Positions 32,073-43,699 of a stretch of 64,000 nt of DNA are shown here, one piece after another. The position numbers and the translations under genes were made by a program. The stretch covers positions 62,001-126,000 of the forward strand of contig JBBHKE010002744.1 of the NCBI GenBank assembly GCA_037447655.1, written 5' to 3'. Below the pieces are notes generated by a model. It saw only the letters and a program-made list of their open reading frames with translations. It did not search any database and was not told the origin of the DNA. Numbering within the stretch: position 1 is the stretch's first letter; each line of letters starts with the position of its first letter. Source of the DNA: Zygnema cylindricum. Taxonomy: Eukaryota; Streptophyta; Zygnematophyceae; Zygnematales; Zygnemataceae.

Positions 32073-33520
32073 TATAGGCCCACCCTCTAGGGTGCCCGCC
32101 TTCAATGGATTTGGGTTCATCTATTGTGAAGCCATGATGATGGGGGCTTTGTGCAAAAAATGATACTGCGGTATTGTAAGTGGACAAGTTAAACGTCCAC
32201 CTCAAGGAACTCCACAAGGGTTTGGTGGAATAAGGTTTTTTTGTAGCAACCTCTGCTGCAGCAGAGGAGGTAGATGATGGGGACATCAGTGTGCCCGAAA
32301 AGGGGAAAGAGAAGGAGACGCCTCTTACTCCTATTGCTCTTATTACCACGACACCCAGAGCGGTGACCGTGAAAACCGTGGAGAACGACACCCAAACGTG
32401 GGAAGACATCAAAATAGATGCCAAAAACTTCATTCTAAGACTCCTCACTCAGGCTTTGGCAACCCCCCATCTTCACATGTATAAGGCCGACAAGTTGTGG
32501 GTGAGTTTGGTGGAAATCTATAGAGCTGGTTTTATTCAGGAGCTCCAGTTGGCCGAACAAAAGTTAGGGAATTATAATTACAAATGGGGAAAGATGTTAG
32601 ACTATTGTAATGATCTCTCTTGTTTGTATATGGAGATGGAGAGTGCCGGGTGGATAGGGACAATAAAGATGAAAGTTAACACTCTCATCATGAAGTTACC
32701 TGAAGAGTATGAAAATATAGCGTACCGAGTACAGGAAATGTTTGACAGTTCATGGAAGTGGAACAAAGTTGTCCAGATGATACTTGTGCAGGAGAACACA
32801 AGTGAGATTAGGAGGGGGGGAAAGAGCATCCAAGCTCTAGCTGTAGGAGGAAACCGATGGGGGAAGGATCTGAAGAATCCATTCATAGGAGAGAGAGATC
32901 AGTCTGGAGGACCGAGGCCCCCAAAGGATCTTTGTCATTTTTGCAAAAAGCCGTGACACTTCATAGCAGATTGTGTTAAGCTGTCAGAGCTGAGGCTTCA
33001 AAAGAACCTTCGAGGGGGTTCTTCCGGAGGGAAGAACAAGGCACTTGTGGTCACAAAAGTAAAAATAAAAAGCGACGACGAGTCCTCTGAGGAGGAGGAT
33101 GGGGATTTTCTTCTTGACGAGAGTCTAAACGAGGAGGAGATCCCTCAGAAACAAAAGTGTGCTTTCGGAGTAATTTGGTAAGCTCCACAAGAAGGATGGA
33201 TCATTCACTCAGGTGCATCCATGAATATTTTTCGTGATAAGCACCTCTTTACTAAGCTAAGAAAGATCCCTACTCTAGAAATAAATAATGGGGATGAGAG
33301 AGTGGTTACCAAAAATCTAGTGGGGTCGCTAGATTTGAAAGTCTTAGTGGAGGGTAAGACTTATATACTCACCTTCTCAGATGTACTCTACATTCCCCAG
33401 CTAAGTAAAAATCTTGTCTCAACTTCTGTGTTAGATGAGAAAGAGTTTGATACCTTCACTTGAAAGGGAGTCTTTACAGCTAAGTATGGGGATGAAGTCT
33501 ACTTAACGACAGATAAGGGT
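32073..33520 (+). pseudogene. Gag and protease of copia E8
   Basis: An open stretch (32291-32956) gives ENDTQTWEDIKIDAKNFIL, KLGNYNYKWGKMLDYCNDL, KLPEEYENIAYRV and RGGKSIQALAVGG. A TGA (32954-32956) falls in the knuckle DLCHFCKKP-stop-HFIADC, replacing its Gly. The protease site reads GWIIHSGASMN: the catalytic Asp codon is CAC, His (33206-33208). Further stops follow at about 33463 and 33525. Confidence 0.86.
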
Positions 33521-36500
33521 AGCTAAGGAATGTTTAGGCTTAACCTGAGTAATGAAAAGAAAAATGCTTACTATGTTGGTGTTCCAAAGTTGATGATTTG
33601 GCATAAGCGGTTGGGGCATGTGCATTTTGATAAGCTGATGGAAATGAAGAAGCTTGGTGTAGTAGAAGGCATTCAGTTTGGGGATAATGAAATGGTGGAT
33701 GATTGTAGTGGTTGTGCTCAAGGTAAGGCTCATAGACTCCTTTTTTCCAAAGCCGCCACATATAGGGGTGAGAAAGTACTAGATTTGGTCCACACAGATA
33801 TCTAGGGACCTGCAAAAGTACCTTCGGTCGAAGGGAAAAGGTTTAATCACAATAACTGATGACTGGTATAGATACTCTAGATTCTGCTTCCTCAAAACAA
33901 AGTTTGAAACACCATCTTACTTTAAAGAATATAAAGCCTAGAGTGAGAAGTTGCATGGAACCCCCATTAAGAGAATAAGGAGTGATAATGGGGGGGAATA
34001 TACCTCTAACCAATTTAAGGAATATTTGAGAGATGAGGGAGTTCAACACCAAAAACGGTACCATATAACCAAGAACAAAATGGGGTAGGTGAGAGGTTAA
34101 ACCGAACACTAAGAGATAGTGTATGCAGTATGTTGGCCAACAAGAAAATAGGAAAAAGATTTTGGGCAAAAGCCATGAACTGTGCCAACTACATTAAGAA
34201 TAAAGTCCTAACCTCAACTATAAAGAAAATGACACCTTATGAGAGATGGGTTGGAAGGAAACCAGATGTCCCTCACCTTAAAGTATTCGCTAGCCAAGTT
34301 TATAGTCTTGACACGGATAAGAAAAACTAGAAACTAGATGCTAAGGGAAAACCTGGATACTTTCTAGGATATGATGAGGATGTCAAGGGATATTGATGTT
34401 GATATTTGAGTATTTTCTAGGTCTATTTTAGGATAGGAAAATAGCAGAGGCAGTCTGCCTCTAACTTCTTCTCCAAGCCCCCACACTTGTTGTAGTCACT
34501 GGAGGCTGAAGAGGGAGCTAGAGCCATGGCTGCCTAAGCTGTCTAGAGAGACAGGTAGTAGAATCTGAGTAGATTTACCAAAAAAACGACGCACCCAGGA
34601 TTTGATCCTGGTACCTGCCGTCCGTCATAGTAGCCGTTAGCTTTGTCCGTTTAGTCTATGACTTGTGCTAAGGTATATAGGGTTTGATATGTATTTAAAC
34701 AAATACACGTAGGTTTTCCCATTTAACTAGATTATGGTCTATAGGACATAGAAACAGTTGTACTATTAAACTGGACAAAACAAATAGTACAGACATTTGT
34801 TTCGACGATTCGTATTAAATACCTATATCAATCGGACGGCCGTGGTTAGCGCCGGTCTCGCGAAAAGGACAATTTGGCGGTTTTCGGACTCCGCCACTCC
34901 GGATGACATGTGGCAACAACGTACGCGATTACGACATTTCCGGAATGGCAGAAAACAAATCTGAAAGTGACAAATGTCACACTATGTCGACATCGTACAA
35001 TGTACGTTCAGAAAGTACTCCGGCACTTGTACTTTCTTGTACGGTACCATTTTCTGATGCGGCATGACCTGGCGCCACGTGGATAGATAAGATTTGGAGA
35101 CAGGAATTCCGGAGATTATAAGAGCGAATCCGGATAAAACATGTGTTGACTTTTTAGCCGTGTCGTACGATGACCGTACAAAAGGTACACCGGCATCTGT
35201 AGCTTTATGTGCTATACAGCAATGCGATTGGTCCGTACATAAGTACTTGAGGGTTTAGAGAGGGGTTTAGGACTTAGAATATTTCTGGTAGGTAGCTGCC
35301 TCTCCAGAGAGCACCTTGTATAAATTGCAAACTTTGGCTAGCCATAACCATCAACTCAGTTGACCAAATTCAGTGATTCTTTTTGCTGCAGACTCAAGGG
35401 AGTCCATGCTACATAGGTGTGTAGTCGGTCAAAGTGTTTGCCTGCAAGGGTGGCTGCATTTCTAAGGGAAAGTCAGAGTGGGTTAATGTGTCCAAATCTC
35501 ATATTATAACTTTGCATTCTCTGGTGGAACTGAGCACACAGAAAGTCTTATTTAACAGGGGTGAAGCAGTAATGGGGTTCTGATTGTCAAGGGGTCAATC
35601 ATTTGGGTTTATATAAACTTGGAGTCGGCACTATATAGATTAGCTTATTTTGATCTGCGAATTCTGTGTGGCAATGGAGCCCATAAAATTTCAATAGAGT
35701 CTATGACTTAGCAAAGAAAGATATCATTCTGGTCAAACACCTAGTTGTCATGGATGAAAAGAAGTCATTTGACCCCTTCAAATATAGAAAGAAGATAAAA
35801 ATCAGTTTTGAGTTCGAAAGTGAGGAGAACTCGGTCGTTCCCGAAAGGGACATGAGTGAAAAAGTAATTGCAGATTCAGGGGAGATCCAAGATAAAAGAG
35901 ATCAATCGGAAACCTCACATATTCTTATGGACTTCAATGAGATAGAAGAGGAGGAATCGGAACTAGGTTTTATGGATAGGGGAGCCGATGAGACAGTAAG
36001 GAGAAATCTAAGACTTCCCTCTATTCCGGCTTCGGAGTTTGGGGGAGGGAGAAGGATTAGCAAAAGGATACAAGAGAAACACGCCATCCATAAGGTAACT
36101 AAGGTATCTCACCTAGATGAGCCTCAGTCATACTCGGAGGCAGTGAGCAGTCTTGAGAGACGGATGGATTAGAGCCATAAATGATGAGATGGCCTCCATC
36201 ATGGAAGCAAATACTTGGGAACTAGCGGACTATCCTCTGGACAAGAAACCGATTTGTTGTAAATGGGTGTTTAAACTTAAATTGGACCCCAAAAATACCA
36301 TTGAGAGATATAAGGCTCGATTGGTAGCAAAGGGGTTCACCCAAAAGAAGGGGATTGACTATGAGGATACTTTTGCTCTAGTTGTTCGGTTCCCATCAGT
36401 AAGGATTCTCCTCACTCTGGCAACAGCGGAAGACATGGAAATACACCAGATGGATATTAAGACTACTTTTCTTAATGGTGAGTTAGGGGAAGAAATTTTC

Positions 36501-36562
36501 ATGAGGTAACCAGAGGGGTTTGTGGAGGAAGGAGAAGAGAGTAGAGTCTGCAGGCTCATCAC
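33521..36562 (+). pseudogene. Integrase, linker and partial RT of copia E8 (split by E9)
   Basis: MFRLNLSNEKKNAYYV, MIWHKRLGHVHFDKL and CSGCAQGKAHRLLFSKA (zinc domain) are followed by LVHTDI-stop-GPAKVP, then a scrambled core, NGVGERLNRTLRDS (Glu kept) and FWAKAMNCANYIKNKVLT. The frame reaches GYDEDVKGY at 34391. After the solo LTR the same frame resumes as RVYDLAKKDIILVKHLVVMDE at 35694. The linker is acidic (35750-36172). RT reads [47 protein letters not shown] and HQMDIKTTFLNGEL before it is cut off. Confidence 0.87.
34397..35693 (+). repeat. Solo LTR E9 inside E8, with target duplication
   Basis: 1297 bases, TGTTGATATTTGAG to AAAATTTCA. Flanks are ATTGA (34392-34396) and ATAGA (35694-35698), differing in one base. 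Removing the LTR and one flank restores the E8 codons for GYRVYDL exactly. It is the LTR type of E13 (same TGATATTTGAG start and GCAATGGAGCCCAT end region). It contains an antisense tRNA-like module (34587-34660) and hairpin (35391-35404). Confidence 0.92.
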
Positions 36563-38113
36563 GAGTGCTGCATAGTCTAGAGTAGCCTGCCGCCCTATCC
36601 GCTAAATGTTGAAAAGAAGAAAAAGTAATTCCTCTCCTACTTATATTTCTCAGGACAGACATAGAGGAGAAGCCGTTTGAGGAAGTCATGGTTGTCCATG
36701 GCAGCCAAGCTAAGGAAGAGAGAGATAAAATGGATCACAACAAAAAAGGTGATCCGACTTCGATTTTATCCTAAGTCCTACAAAGTTTATTTAGGTCTCT
36801 GGTTTATCCGCTAGGTTGTAATAGTCGTTACAAATACAGGGTTCAATACGTAAATAAACACATACTGCGCAAATTATACCATTTAAGAGCTAAAAGAAGA
36901 TGTAATTTGATCGAACGCCTCGTGTGAGCGCCGAAAGAACGGAATGGATTTTTTAGCGGCTTACGCCTAAGGAGCAAAATAAAGCGTAGCAACATTTTAT
37001 TAGACGCCAGAGAAGGAGGAGAAAAAACCATGGCTTTGGACATGGATGGTACCACCCCCGTAGTGGTGCTATACATCGGTACAACTTTCATATATTCGCC
37101 ATACAAAACATGTGGTAGCTAGTATATTATTTACAATATTTTACAATCCTCCGATTGGCGGAGGGTTTAATAGGTATGCTCTGTGAGTAGATTAGTCTAG
37201 GACTTAGTCTTTTTAGGATATTATTGAAGCCCTCTCTCCCAAAGGCCATCTATATAAATATGTTGTCTTTGAACAACAATAACTCACTTCTTAGTGGAGC
37301 AAATTTGAATATTTTTTTTGTATTTCACCCAAAGGAGTCTTTTCCTCACAAAGGTAAAGCTGGTCAAATTTTCTACCAGCCGGGGTGGAAGATATTCTTT
37401 GATGAATCATAGTGGGTCAGGGTTATCCAAGAGGATTTTATTGAGCTGCTCATTCAATAAATAGTTACGCGGCGGCTAATTCAATTTACGGAACAAACAG
37501 ACAAAGAGGCGCATGTGAACCGACGGCATGTGAAATTATGCACGAACGCGAATCCCAACCACATAATTATAATCGATCGCACGGTCGTCTTTGCAACCGC
37601 CAACTCAGAATGAACTTTAGCAACTTTCGGAGAGAGCGTCACGCAATGACACGTAGCATCACATAATAGGACACCAAAGAAGATAGGAAGAGGAACCATA
37701 GCTACCGTTACGTCACCTACAAGGCCATGCGGTTTAATGGCTGTACAATAAGTACATCGGCCACTATACCTTTTTGTACTATACAGTATCTTTATTGGTA
37801 TAAGGTGTAGTATCACGCAGTTGGGAGTAGGCAGACTAAGACTTAGTGAAAATTAGATGCCTCTCTTTGAGGGGTGCTTCTATGTATAAAGAACATATTT
37901 GACCATGAATAACTTACTGCTTAGGTGAGCAAATTCCGTGATTATTTTTTCGTCTGACTCAAGGGAGTCGAGCCCTCACAGGGTGAGGGTGGTCAGAATA
38001 TTTGTATGCCTGGGTGGCACTTATTTATTGGGAAATTGGAAAGGGCGAACACGATTATAGAGGTCTTATATATGTTTTATACTCTGTGGGCTAATAGAGG
38101 CCACAAAGTTTCA
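36563..38113 (+). repeat. E10 5' LTR remnant split by a further LTR (E12)
   Basis: 36563-36606 and about 37457-38113 match the E10 right LTR (for example AGTAGCCTGCCGCCCTAT near 36578 and 47697, and AATAGTTACGCGGCGGCT near 37460 and 47766). Between them, 36607-37456 starts TGTTGAAAAGAAG and has its own TATA-type CTATATAAATATG near 37250, so it looks like a separate LTR insertion (E12). No clear target duplication was found for E12 and its right end is uncertain. No host gene is visible here. Confidence 0.6.
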
Positions 38114-38448
38114 ACGAGTGGATGATGTAAAAAATAAATATATAATTTTGGTGAAACACATAGTGGTGATAAATGAAGGAAAGTCCATTGATCCATTTAA
38201 ATGTAACTAGGAAGTTAAAGTCCTATTTGAACGTGATCAATTTTCTGACCTTGACATTGAAATAAATAAGAAGAAAGATGGAGAATGGGAAGAATATGCA
38301 GATTTACCAAAGGAGAAAGAAATAACAACATCCGATATAACTCTTCAAGTCGAAGTGAAAACCGGTGATGCACTTGATAGGATACTAGAATTGATGAAAG
38401 CGGAGCTGAAAATTATCCTAAACAAAACCCGAGCATGCCTTCAATACC
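38114..38448 (+). pseudogene. Copia E10 post-integrase linker fragment
   Basis: KYIILVKHIVVINEGKSIDPFK matches the linker word DIILVKHLVVMDEKKSFDPFK of E8. The acidic linker then runs to about 38448, where a minus-oriented LTR interrupts it. Gag, protease and integrase of E10 are missing: the LTR is joined straight to this point, evidence of an internal deletion. Confidence 0.75.
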
Positions 38449-39375
38449 TAAAATTTTGTGGTCTCCGTTGCCCCTTAGCAATGCACAGTTCACAAGTAGC
38501 ATCTAGGATAACATCAACCCACTTTGGTTTCCTCAAAAATAGCTACCACTTTGGCACGCAATGACTTTGACCAACTTCACTCCGGTGAAGGCAACTTTGA
38601 GTCTGGTGTAAAAAGAATCACTAAATTTGCTCCCGTGAGTAGGAAGTTATTAGTGGTCAAAGATGACCAATATATACAAAAGATCGCACAAAGAGGGTGC
38701 TCAAAAATATCTAAGTCATAGTCTGCCTACTCACACATGCCTACTACTAAAACCATAGACCAATCACAAGACTGAACACTACTTAAAGGTACATCCATTG
38801 ATATACGTATTGTACGACCAGTATACAGCAGGATGTTTTTGATAACATCTGCCACATTAAAAGCCATGGCTCCTCCTCTTGTCTTCTCCGATGTCCATTA
38901 ATATGCCGCCACGTGGCGTTTTGCGATGCTACCTATAAAAACCACCAAAAGGTTCATTTCGGGATGGCGGCTGTATCGATGGTCGTGAGATTAGAAATAT
39001 TTACAAGGTCAATATCCGTGTCCGTCTATGACGCTTCGCTTCTATGCATGACGTTGTAATGTGAACTCCCATCGTAGGTTCACATGCGGATATTTTTTTG
39101 TTTGCGTCGTTAATTGAAATAGTTACTTCGTCATTGTTTATATACTTATCATACCCTCTTTCCGCAACGACTTTACAACGACTTGGGGGAAAGGGCGGCA
39201 GGCTAGTTTGGACAATGTAGGACCCAAAATCAAATCAGGGCCAGTCCAACCATTTTGGTAAATTGAGTCATATTTTATGTCCGTCTCAAACCGTGGCCTT
39301 CTCTCTCTGAGAGTCTACGACTTTTTCAGACATAAACCAAAGAGAGAGACATGATAAAAATTTCTTTTTTCAACA
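38449..39375 (-). repeat. Solo LTR inside E10, minus strand
   Basis: 927 bases. In element sense it starts TGTTGAAAAAAGAAA and ends CACAAAATTTTA (an expected final CA is mutated). Flanks are ATACC and TATCC, an imperfect 5-base duplication. Both flanks carry E10 linker sequence that is contiguous in related copies (MPSIP then the acidic linker). Confidence 0.75.
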
Positions 39376-39763
39376 TATCCACATCAGACTCCAGAAAGAC
39401 AAGTGAATAACTAACTCACGAAGATGTCTCATCCGGATGAGCCTCAGAAACGCTTAGAGGCCATAAATACTTTAGAAAGTAGCCAATGGATAACAACCAT
39501 AAATGAGGAAATGGCTTCGATTATGGAAGCCAATATATGGGTGTCGGTAAATTGTCCACCAAGCCGAGAAACCAATAGGAAGCAAGTGGGTTTGTAAACT
39601 TAAGCTAAACCCATATAATACAATTGCTAGATACAAGACTAGGTTGGTTGATAAAGGTAACGCTTAGAAAGAGGGCATAAACTATGAAGAAACTTTCGTA
39701 CCAGTAGTCAAATTTCCGTTAGTTAAAATCCTCTTAAGTTTAGGCGTTAGTACAAGATATGGA
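39376..39763 (+). pseudogene. Copia E10 RT start, left of E11
   Basis: Reads KMSHPDEPQ and SQWITTINEEMASIMEANIW, matching RT starts of E6 and E8, then shifted CKWVCKLK-like sequence and VQDME. The word is completed right of E11 as MEIQQMDIKT, showing that E11 landed in this RT at the ATGGA target. Confidence 0.8.
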
Positions 39764-40712
39764 AGGAATTTTGAGACCTCCGTTAGTACACAGAATGTCC
39801 AGCTTATGTGAAGCCTCTAGGATAATATTTGCACTTTTGACTTTAGCATAGAATAAGTCCCACCTTGGGACGCAAAAACTTTGACCGACTACACCCTGTG
39901 TAGCTTAGACTCTTTGAGTCCACAGCAAAAAAAATCACTGAAATTGCTCACCCGAGCATTAAGTTATGACCGACCAAAGATGGCATGTAAATACTGAAGC
40001 ACTCTAGGAGAGAGGCGGCTACCTTGATTTTTCCTAAGTCTTAAGCTCCCTCTGTAAACCTACTTCTAGTGTACCCTAACATATCAAATGATTGTAAGGT
40101 ACAAGAAGGTACAGGTACCGCTGTACTTCTTGTACTACCATAGTACGGCATGGCGGCTCCGCTGACGCTTGTCAGTTCTTAAGCCGTAGTTGCTCCCCCC
40201 GTAATATCTGCCGTCCAACCATATTGCGCCACGTGTCATCCGCGGACTTTAGATTGCAAACCTCCAAATGTCCACTTCAAAATTTTGGCTCCTATGCGAG
40301 CCGTCGATTGCGAACGACATTTGATTTCGTCCGTTGAAAATTAAATGTTGTTTCGTATGGTACAGTATTTCGTGCGGTATTGTACGTTACTACGTTTCAC
40401 GTTTCATTTTGTTTCATATGTCGTCCCGTCATGAATTAAATAGTTATCACATACAATCTACGTAACGTTTCATCAAGACTTATTGGATAAAACTAACGGC
40501 TACGCCGTATGGCAATTATCCATAGGTCCCACGATCAAATCTTACAGCTGGCAATATTTTGTAAGGGCTTTGTCTTCTGCCTGTCTTCTTACCTTCCTAT
40601 CTGTCTGAGACACCCATGGTTGCCTTCTTGTTCTCAAGGACTACGACAAGTATGAAAACTATAGAACAACCATAGACCAAAAAGATAGAATATAGAATAC
40701 CCCTTTTCAACA
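39764..40712 (-). repeat. 3' LTR of E11
   Basis: 949 bases, TGTTGAAAAGGGG start in element sense. Collinear with 45091-46176 but lacks its 36-base tandem repeats. The terminal bases at 39764 are diverged (AGGAATTTTGAG against TTTAATTATGTG in the other LTR). Antisense tRNA-like module at 40482-40552, weak. Confidence 0.85.
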
Positions 40713-40725
40713 CTCCCTTTTTTTT

Positions 40726-41520
40726 CTAGTCTATCTTTTGCTTCAGTCCACACTTCTCCCAACAAAATATCAATTTGGGAGAAGGAACGGGCTTAGTCAT
40801 CATATCTGCTACCATTTCTCCATCCGGTCTATATTCCAAACTAATTATTCTATTCTCAACCTTCTCTCTAACAAAGCTCAACCGAATGTCCATATGTTTT
40901 GCTTTAAAGTGATGCTTAAGATTTTCTGCAATTGCAATCGCAGTTTGATTATCACAAAATATCTTTTGCACTCCATTTTTCATATATCCAAGTTCTTGAA
41001 CCAAAATTTTCACCCACATTAATTCTTTCACAACCGAACAAAAGGCTATATACTCAGCCTCCATGGTAGACTGAGCAATCACCTTTTGTTGCTTACTGCT
41101 CCAACAGCAAGCCCCATTCCCATTATACAACATATACCCAGAAGCACACCTCCTCATCGGAGGATCCCCATAACTGGCATCACTCCAAGTGGTGATGTCA
41201 GTATTATTTCCTCCCAAATGCAACCACATATCTCTCGTTCCTTTTAAGTATCGCATGACCCTTTTGGCCGCTTCCCAATCTTTTTTCCTAGGATCATTCA
41301 GACTCCTTCTTAATATCCCTACAGCTGCTGCTATATCAGGACGAGTATTGTTTATAAAATAGATCAAACTACTGACAACGTGTTTGTATGGAATAGTTTG
41401 CATAAACTCGTTTTCCTCAGGTCCTAACTCATTATCCAAGATCAAGACCCCCTCTTCTGAGCTCCCCTCGTTTCCCTTCTTTAAATCCATTGGAGTCGTA
41501 CAACTATTTGTTTTATCCAT
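40726..41520 (-). CDS. RNase H frame of copia E11 (open, without its RT)
   Basis: 264 codons open. Words: NSCTTPMDLKKG, MQTIPYKHVVSSLIYF, TRPDIAAAVGIL, then RNase H with WSDASYGD, STMEAEYIA, FCDNQTA, HMDIRLSFVREKV and MVADMMTKPVPSPKL. The three acidic catalytic residues are all present. In the living element this is the C-terminal end of one polyprotein; here a break at about 41521-41660 separates it from RT, so it is not translated as such. Confidence 0.85.
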   Translation of the reverse strand: MDKTNSCTTPMDLKKGNEGSSEEGVLILDNELGPEENEFMQTIPYKHVVSSLIYFINNTRPDIAAAVGILRRSLNDPRKKDWEAAKRVMRYLKGTRDMWLHLGGNNTDITTWSDASYGDPPMRRCASGYMLYNGNGACCWSSKQQKVIAQSTMEAEYIAFCSVVKELMWVKILVQELGYMKNGVQKIFCDNQTAIAIAENLKHHFKAKHMDIRLSFVREKVENRIISLEYRPDGEMVADMMTKPVPSPKLIFCWEKCGLKQKID

Positions 41521-41657
41521 TTTTCAAGCATATTTCCTATTGTTGCCTTTTGAGTTAGTTTAATTTTTTTCTTCTCTCTATCCCTCTCCATCTGAATTCC
41601 CAAAATATACTTTTCTTCCCCCAAGTCGTTCATTTCGAATCTAATCTTTATATCCTT

Positions 41658-42500
41658 TTACAATCTATTAATTTTCTCCATTGATTTACTCAAAACAAGC
41701 AAATCATCAACATAGATGGCAATGAAAATTATACCTTCCTCGTCCTCAAATAGATAGATGGAACTAATCAAATGATCCGAACTAATTCGGATATATTCCA
41801 AACTCGTCAAAAATTGGTCCAACTTCTTGTTCCATTGGCGTGGAGCTTGCTTTAGTCCATAAAGAGACTTTATCAATCTGCACACCTTACTTTCTTCTCC
41901 TTTTTCCACAAATCCTTTCGGCTGTCGCATAAAGATCTCTTCTTCTAATTCTCCGTGTAAGAAAGCGGTTTTGATGTCCATCTGGTGCACTTCCATGTCT
42001 TCCGCTGCCGCTAGACTTAGTAGAATTCGGACGGAGGGAAATCTAACAACTGGAGCGAAGGTCTCCTCATAATCAATTCTCTCCTTTTGTGTGAACCTCT
42101 TTGCCACTAATCTGGCCTTGTATCGATTGTTAGTGTTATCCGGATTGAGTTTCAACTTAAATACCCACTTGCATCCTATCGACTTTCAGTCCGCAAGACA
42201 ATCCACCAACTCCTATGTGTTTGCTTCCATAATGGAAGCCATCTCATCATTAATGGTTTTCATCCATCTACTACGCTCCGGACTATTAACTGCATCCGAG
42301 TAAGTCTAGGGTTCGCTCAAATGTGACAGCTTAGTTACCTTGTTGTTCACTTGTCCCTCTAGAAGCCTCTTGTTGCTTCTCCTTCCTCCTTCAAACTCCA
42401 ACGCTAGAATGGAGGGTAATCTCTGATTTCTCCGAACAATTTCATCTTCTCCCCTATCCGTGGAGTCCATCTCTGGACGTTCATCGTCCATTTCCGGTCT
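41658..42500 (-). pseudogene. Reverse transcriptase of copia E11
   Basis: The frame 42155-41658 (165 codons) reads [80 protein letters not shown], then IYVDDLLVLSKSMEKI with an intact YVDD box (41703-41714). Stops lie upstream (two in ELVDC ... KSIGCKWVF) and at the end. The acidic linker precedes it (42491-42306). Confidence 0.9.
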
Positions 42501-42764
42501 TTCCTCGTTTTCTTCCTCGATTTGAATTGGAAGTTGTAACTCCTAGAGAGGGTCACTCTCGGTCAAATTTTACTCTTCCTCTACAAGGTCAGGCTGAACC
42601 AGAGTTCGGTTAGAAGAATCTAAATCAAACTCATTTTCGGATTCAATTCTAATTCTAACCGGTTTAGTGTATTTAAAGGGATCTATGGACTTTTCTTCAT
42701 CCATAACTACCAAGTGTTTTACTAGAATGATGTTTTCTCTTCCTAGATCATAAAATCTATATCC

Positions 42765-43660
42765 TTATACATTTTCATTATACCCAAGTAGGTATGCATC
42801 TAACTTCCAATCAGATTTTTCTGTGTTTAGACTAAACACTTGACTTGCGAACACCTTTAAGTGTGAAATATTAGGTTTTCTCTTGGTCCATCTTTTAAAT
42901 GGTGTTTTTCCCTTTACCGTCGAGGTAAGGACTCTATTTTTGAGATAGTTAGCACAATTCATAGCTTCTGCCCAAAATTTTTTTCTTATCTTTTTATCCG
43001 ACAACATACTACGGGCACTATCACTTAATGTCCGATTTAGTCTCTCGGCTACACAGTTTTGTTTTGGATCTTTAAAACAATTTTTTGGTGTTGAACCCCT
43101 TCCTCATACAAGGACTCCTCAAACTCATTACAAGTATATTTCCCCCCATTATCAACTTCTCACTATCTTTATAGGTGTCTCGTGAAGCATTTCACTCCAT
43201 GCTTTATACTCTTTAAAGTAAGCCGAAGACTCAGATTTGTTTTTCAAGAAATATACTCTAGAGTATCTAGACCAATCATCAGTGATAGTATGCATAAATC
43301 TTTTCCCTCCAACTGATGGCACTTTAGCTGGTCCCCATATGTCTGTGTGAACTAGATCTAATACCTTTTCACCTTTATATGTTGCGGTTTTTGGAAAAGG
43401 TAATCTGTGGGCCTTACCTTGAGCACATCCACTACAATCATCCAAAGTCTCATCGTCTTCAAAATGTATTCCCTCAACTACACCCGTTTTCTTCATTTCT
43501 TTCAATCTATCAAGATGCACATGTCCCAATCTTTTATGCCACATCATTAAATCATTTACACTAGCATAGTAAACTCGCGTCTTTCCATTACTCAAATTCA
43601 GCCTAAACATTACTTGGCTACCTTCTTCAGCTGTGAAGTACACTTCATTCTCATAGCTAG
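42765..43660 (-). pseudogene. Integrase of copia E11
   Basis: MMWHKRLGHVHLDRLKEMKKTG and CSGCAQGKAHRLPFPKTATYKGEK form the zinc domain; LVHTDIWGPAKVP holds the first Asp. The frame breaks at IKIVRS because of an extra T in the codons for RSDNGG (43150-43160). The Glu region is in another frame, and FWAEAMNCANYLKNRVLTSTVKG (43007-42765) is the C-terminal part. Confidence 0.88.
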
Positions 43661-43699
43661 CAACAAAGACTCATTTCTTAGTACTAGTCTCAAAACCCT

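Larger units (their letters stand above)
31061..36562 (+). mobile_element. Copia element E8, plus strand, 3' end lost, split by solo LTR E9
   Basis: Starts TGTTGAAATAGC inside the E7 gag. LTR 31061-32069, primer site GGTTATAGGCCCACC, gag, protease, integrase, [E9], linker and RT up to about 36562, where E10 LTR sequence begins in the RT word ESRVCRLI. RNase H and the 3' LTR are missing. Confidence 0.87.
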
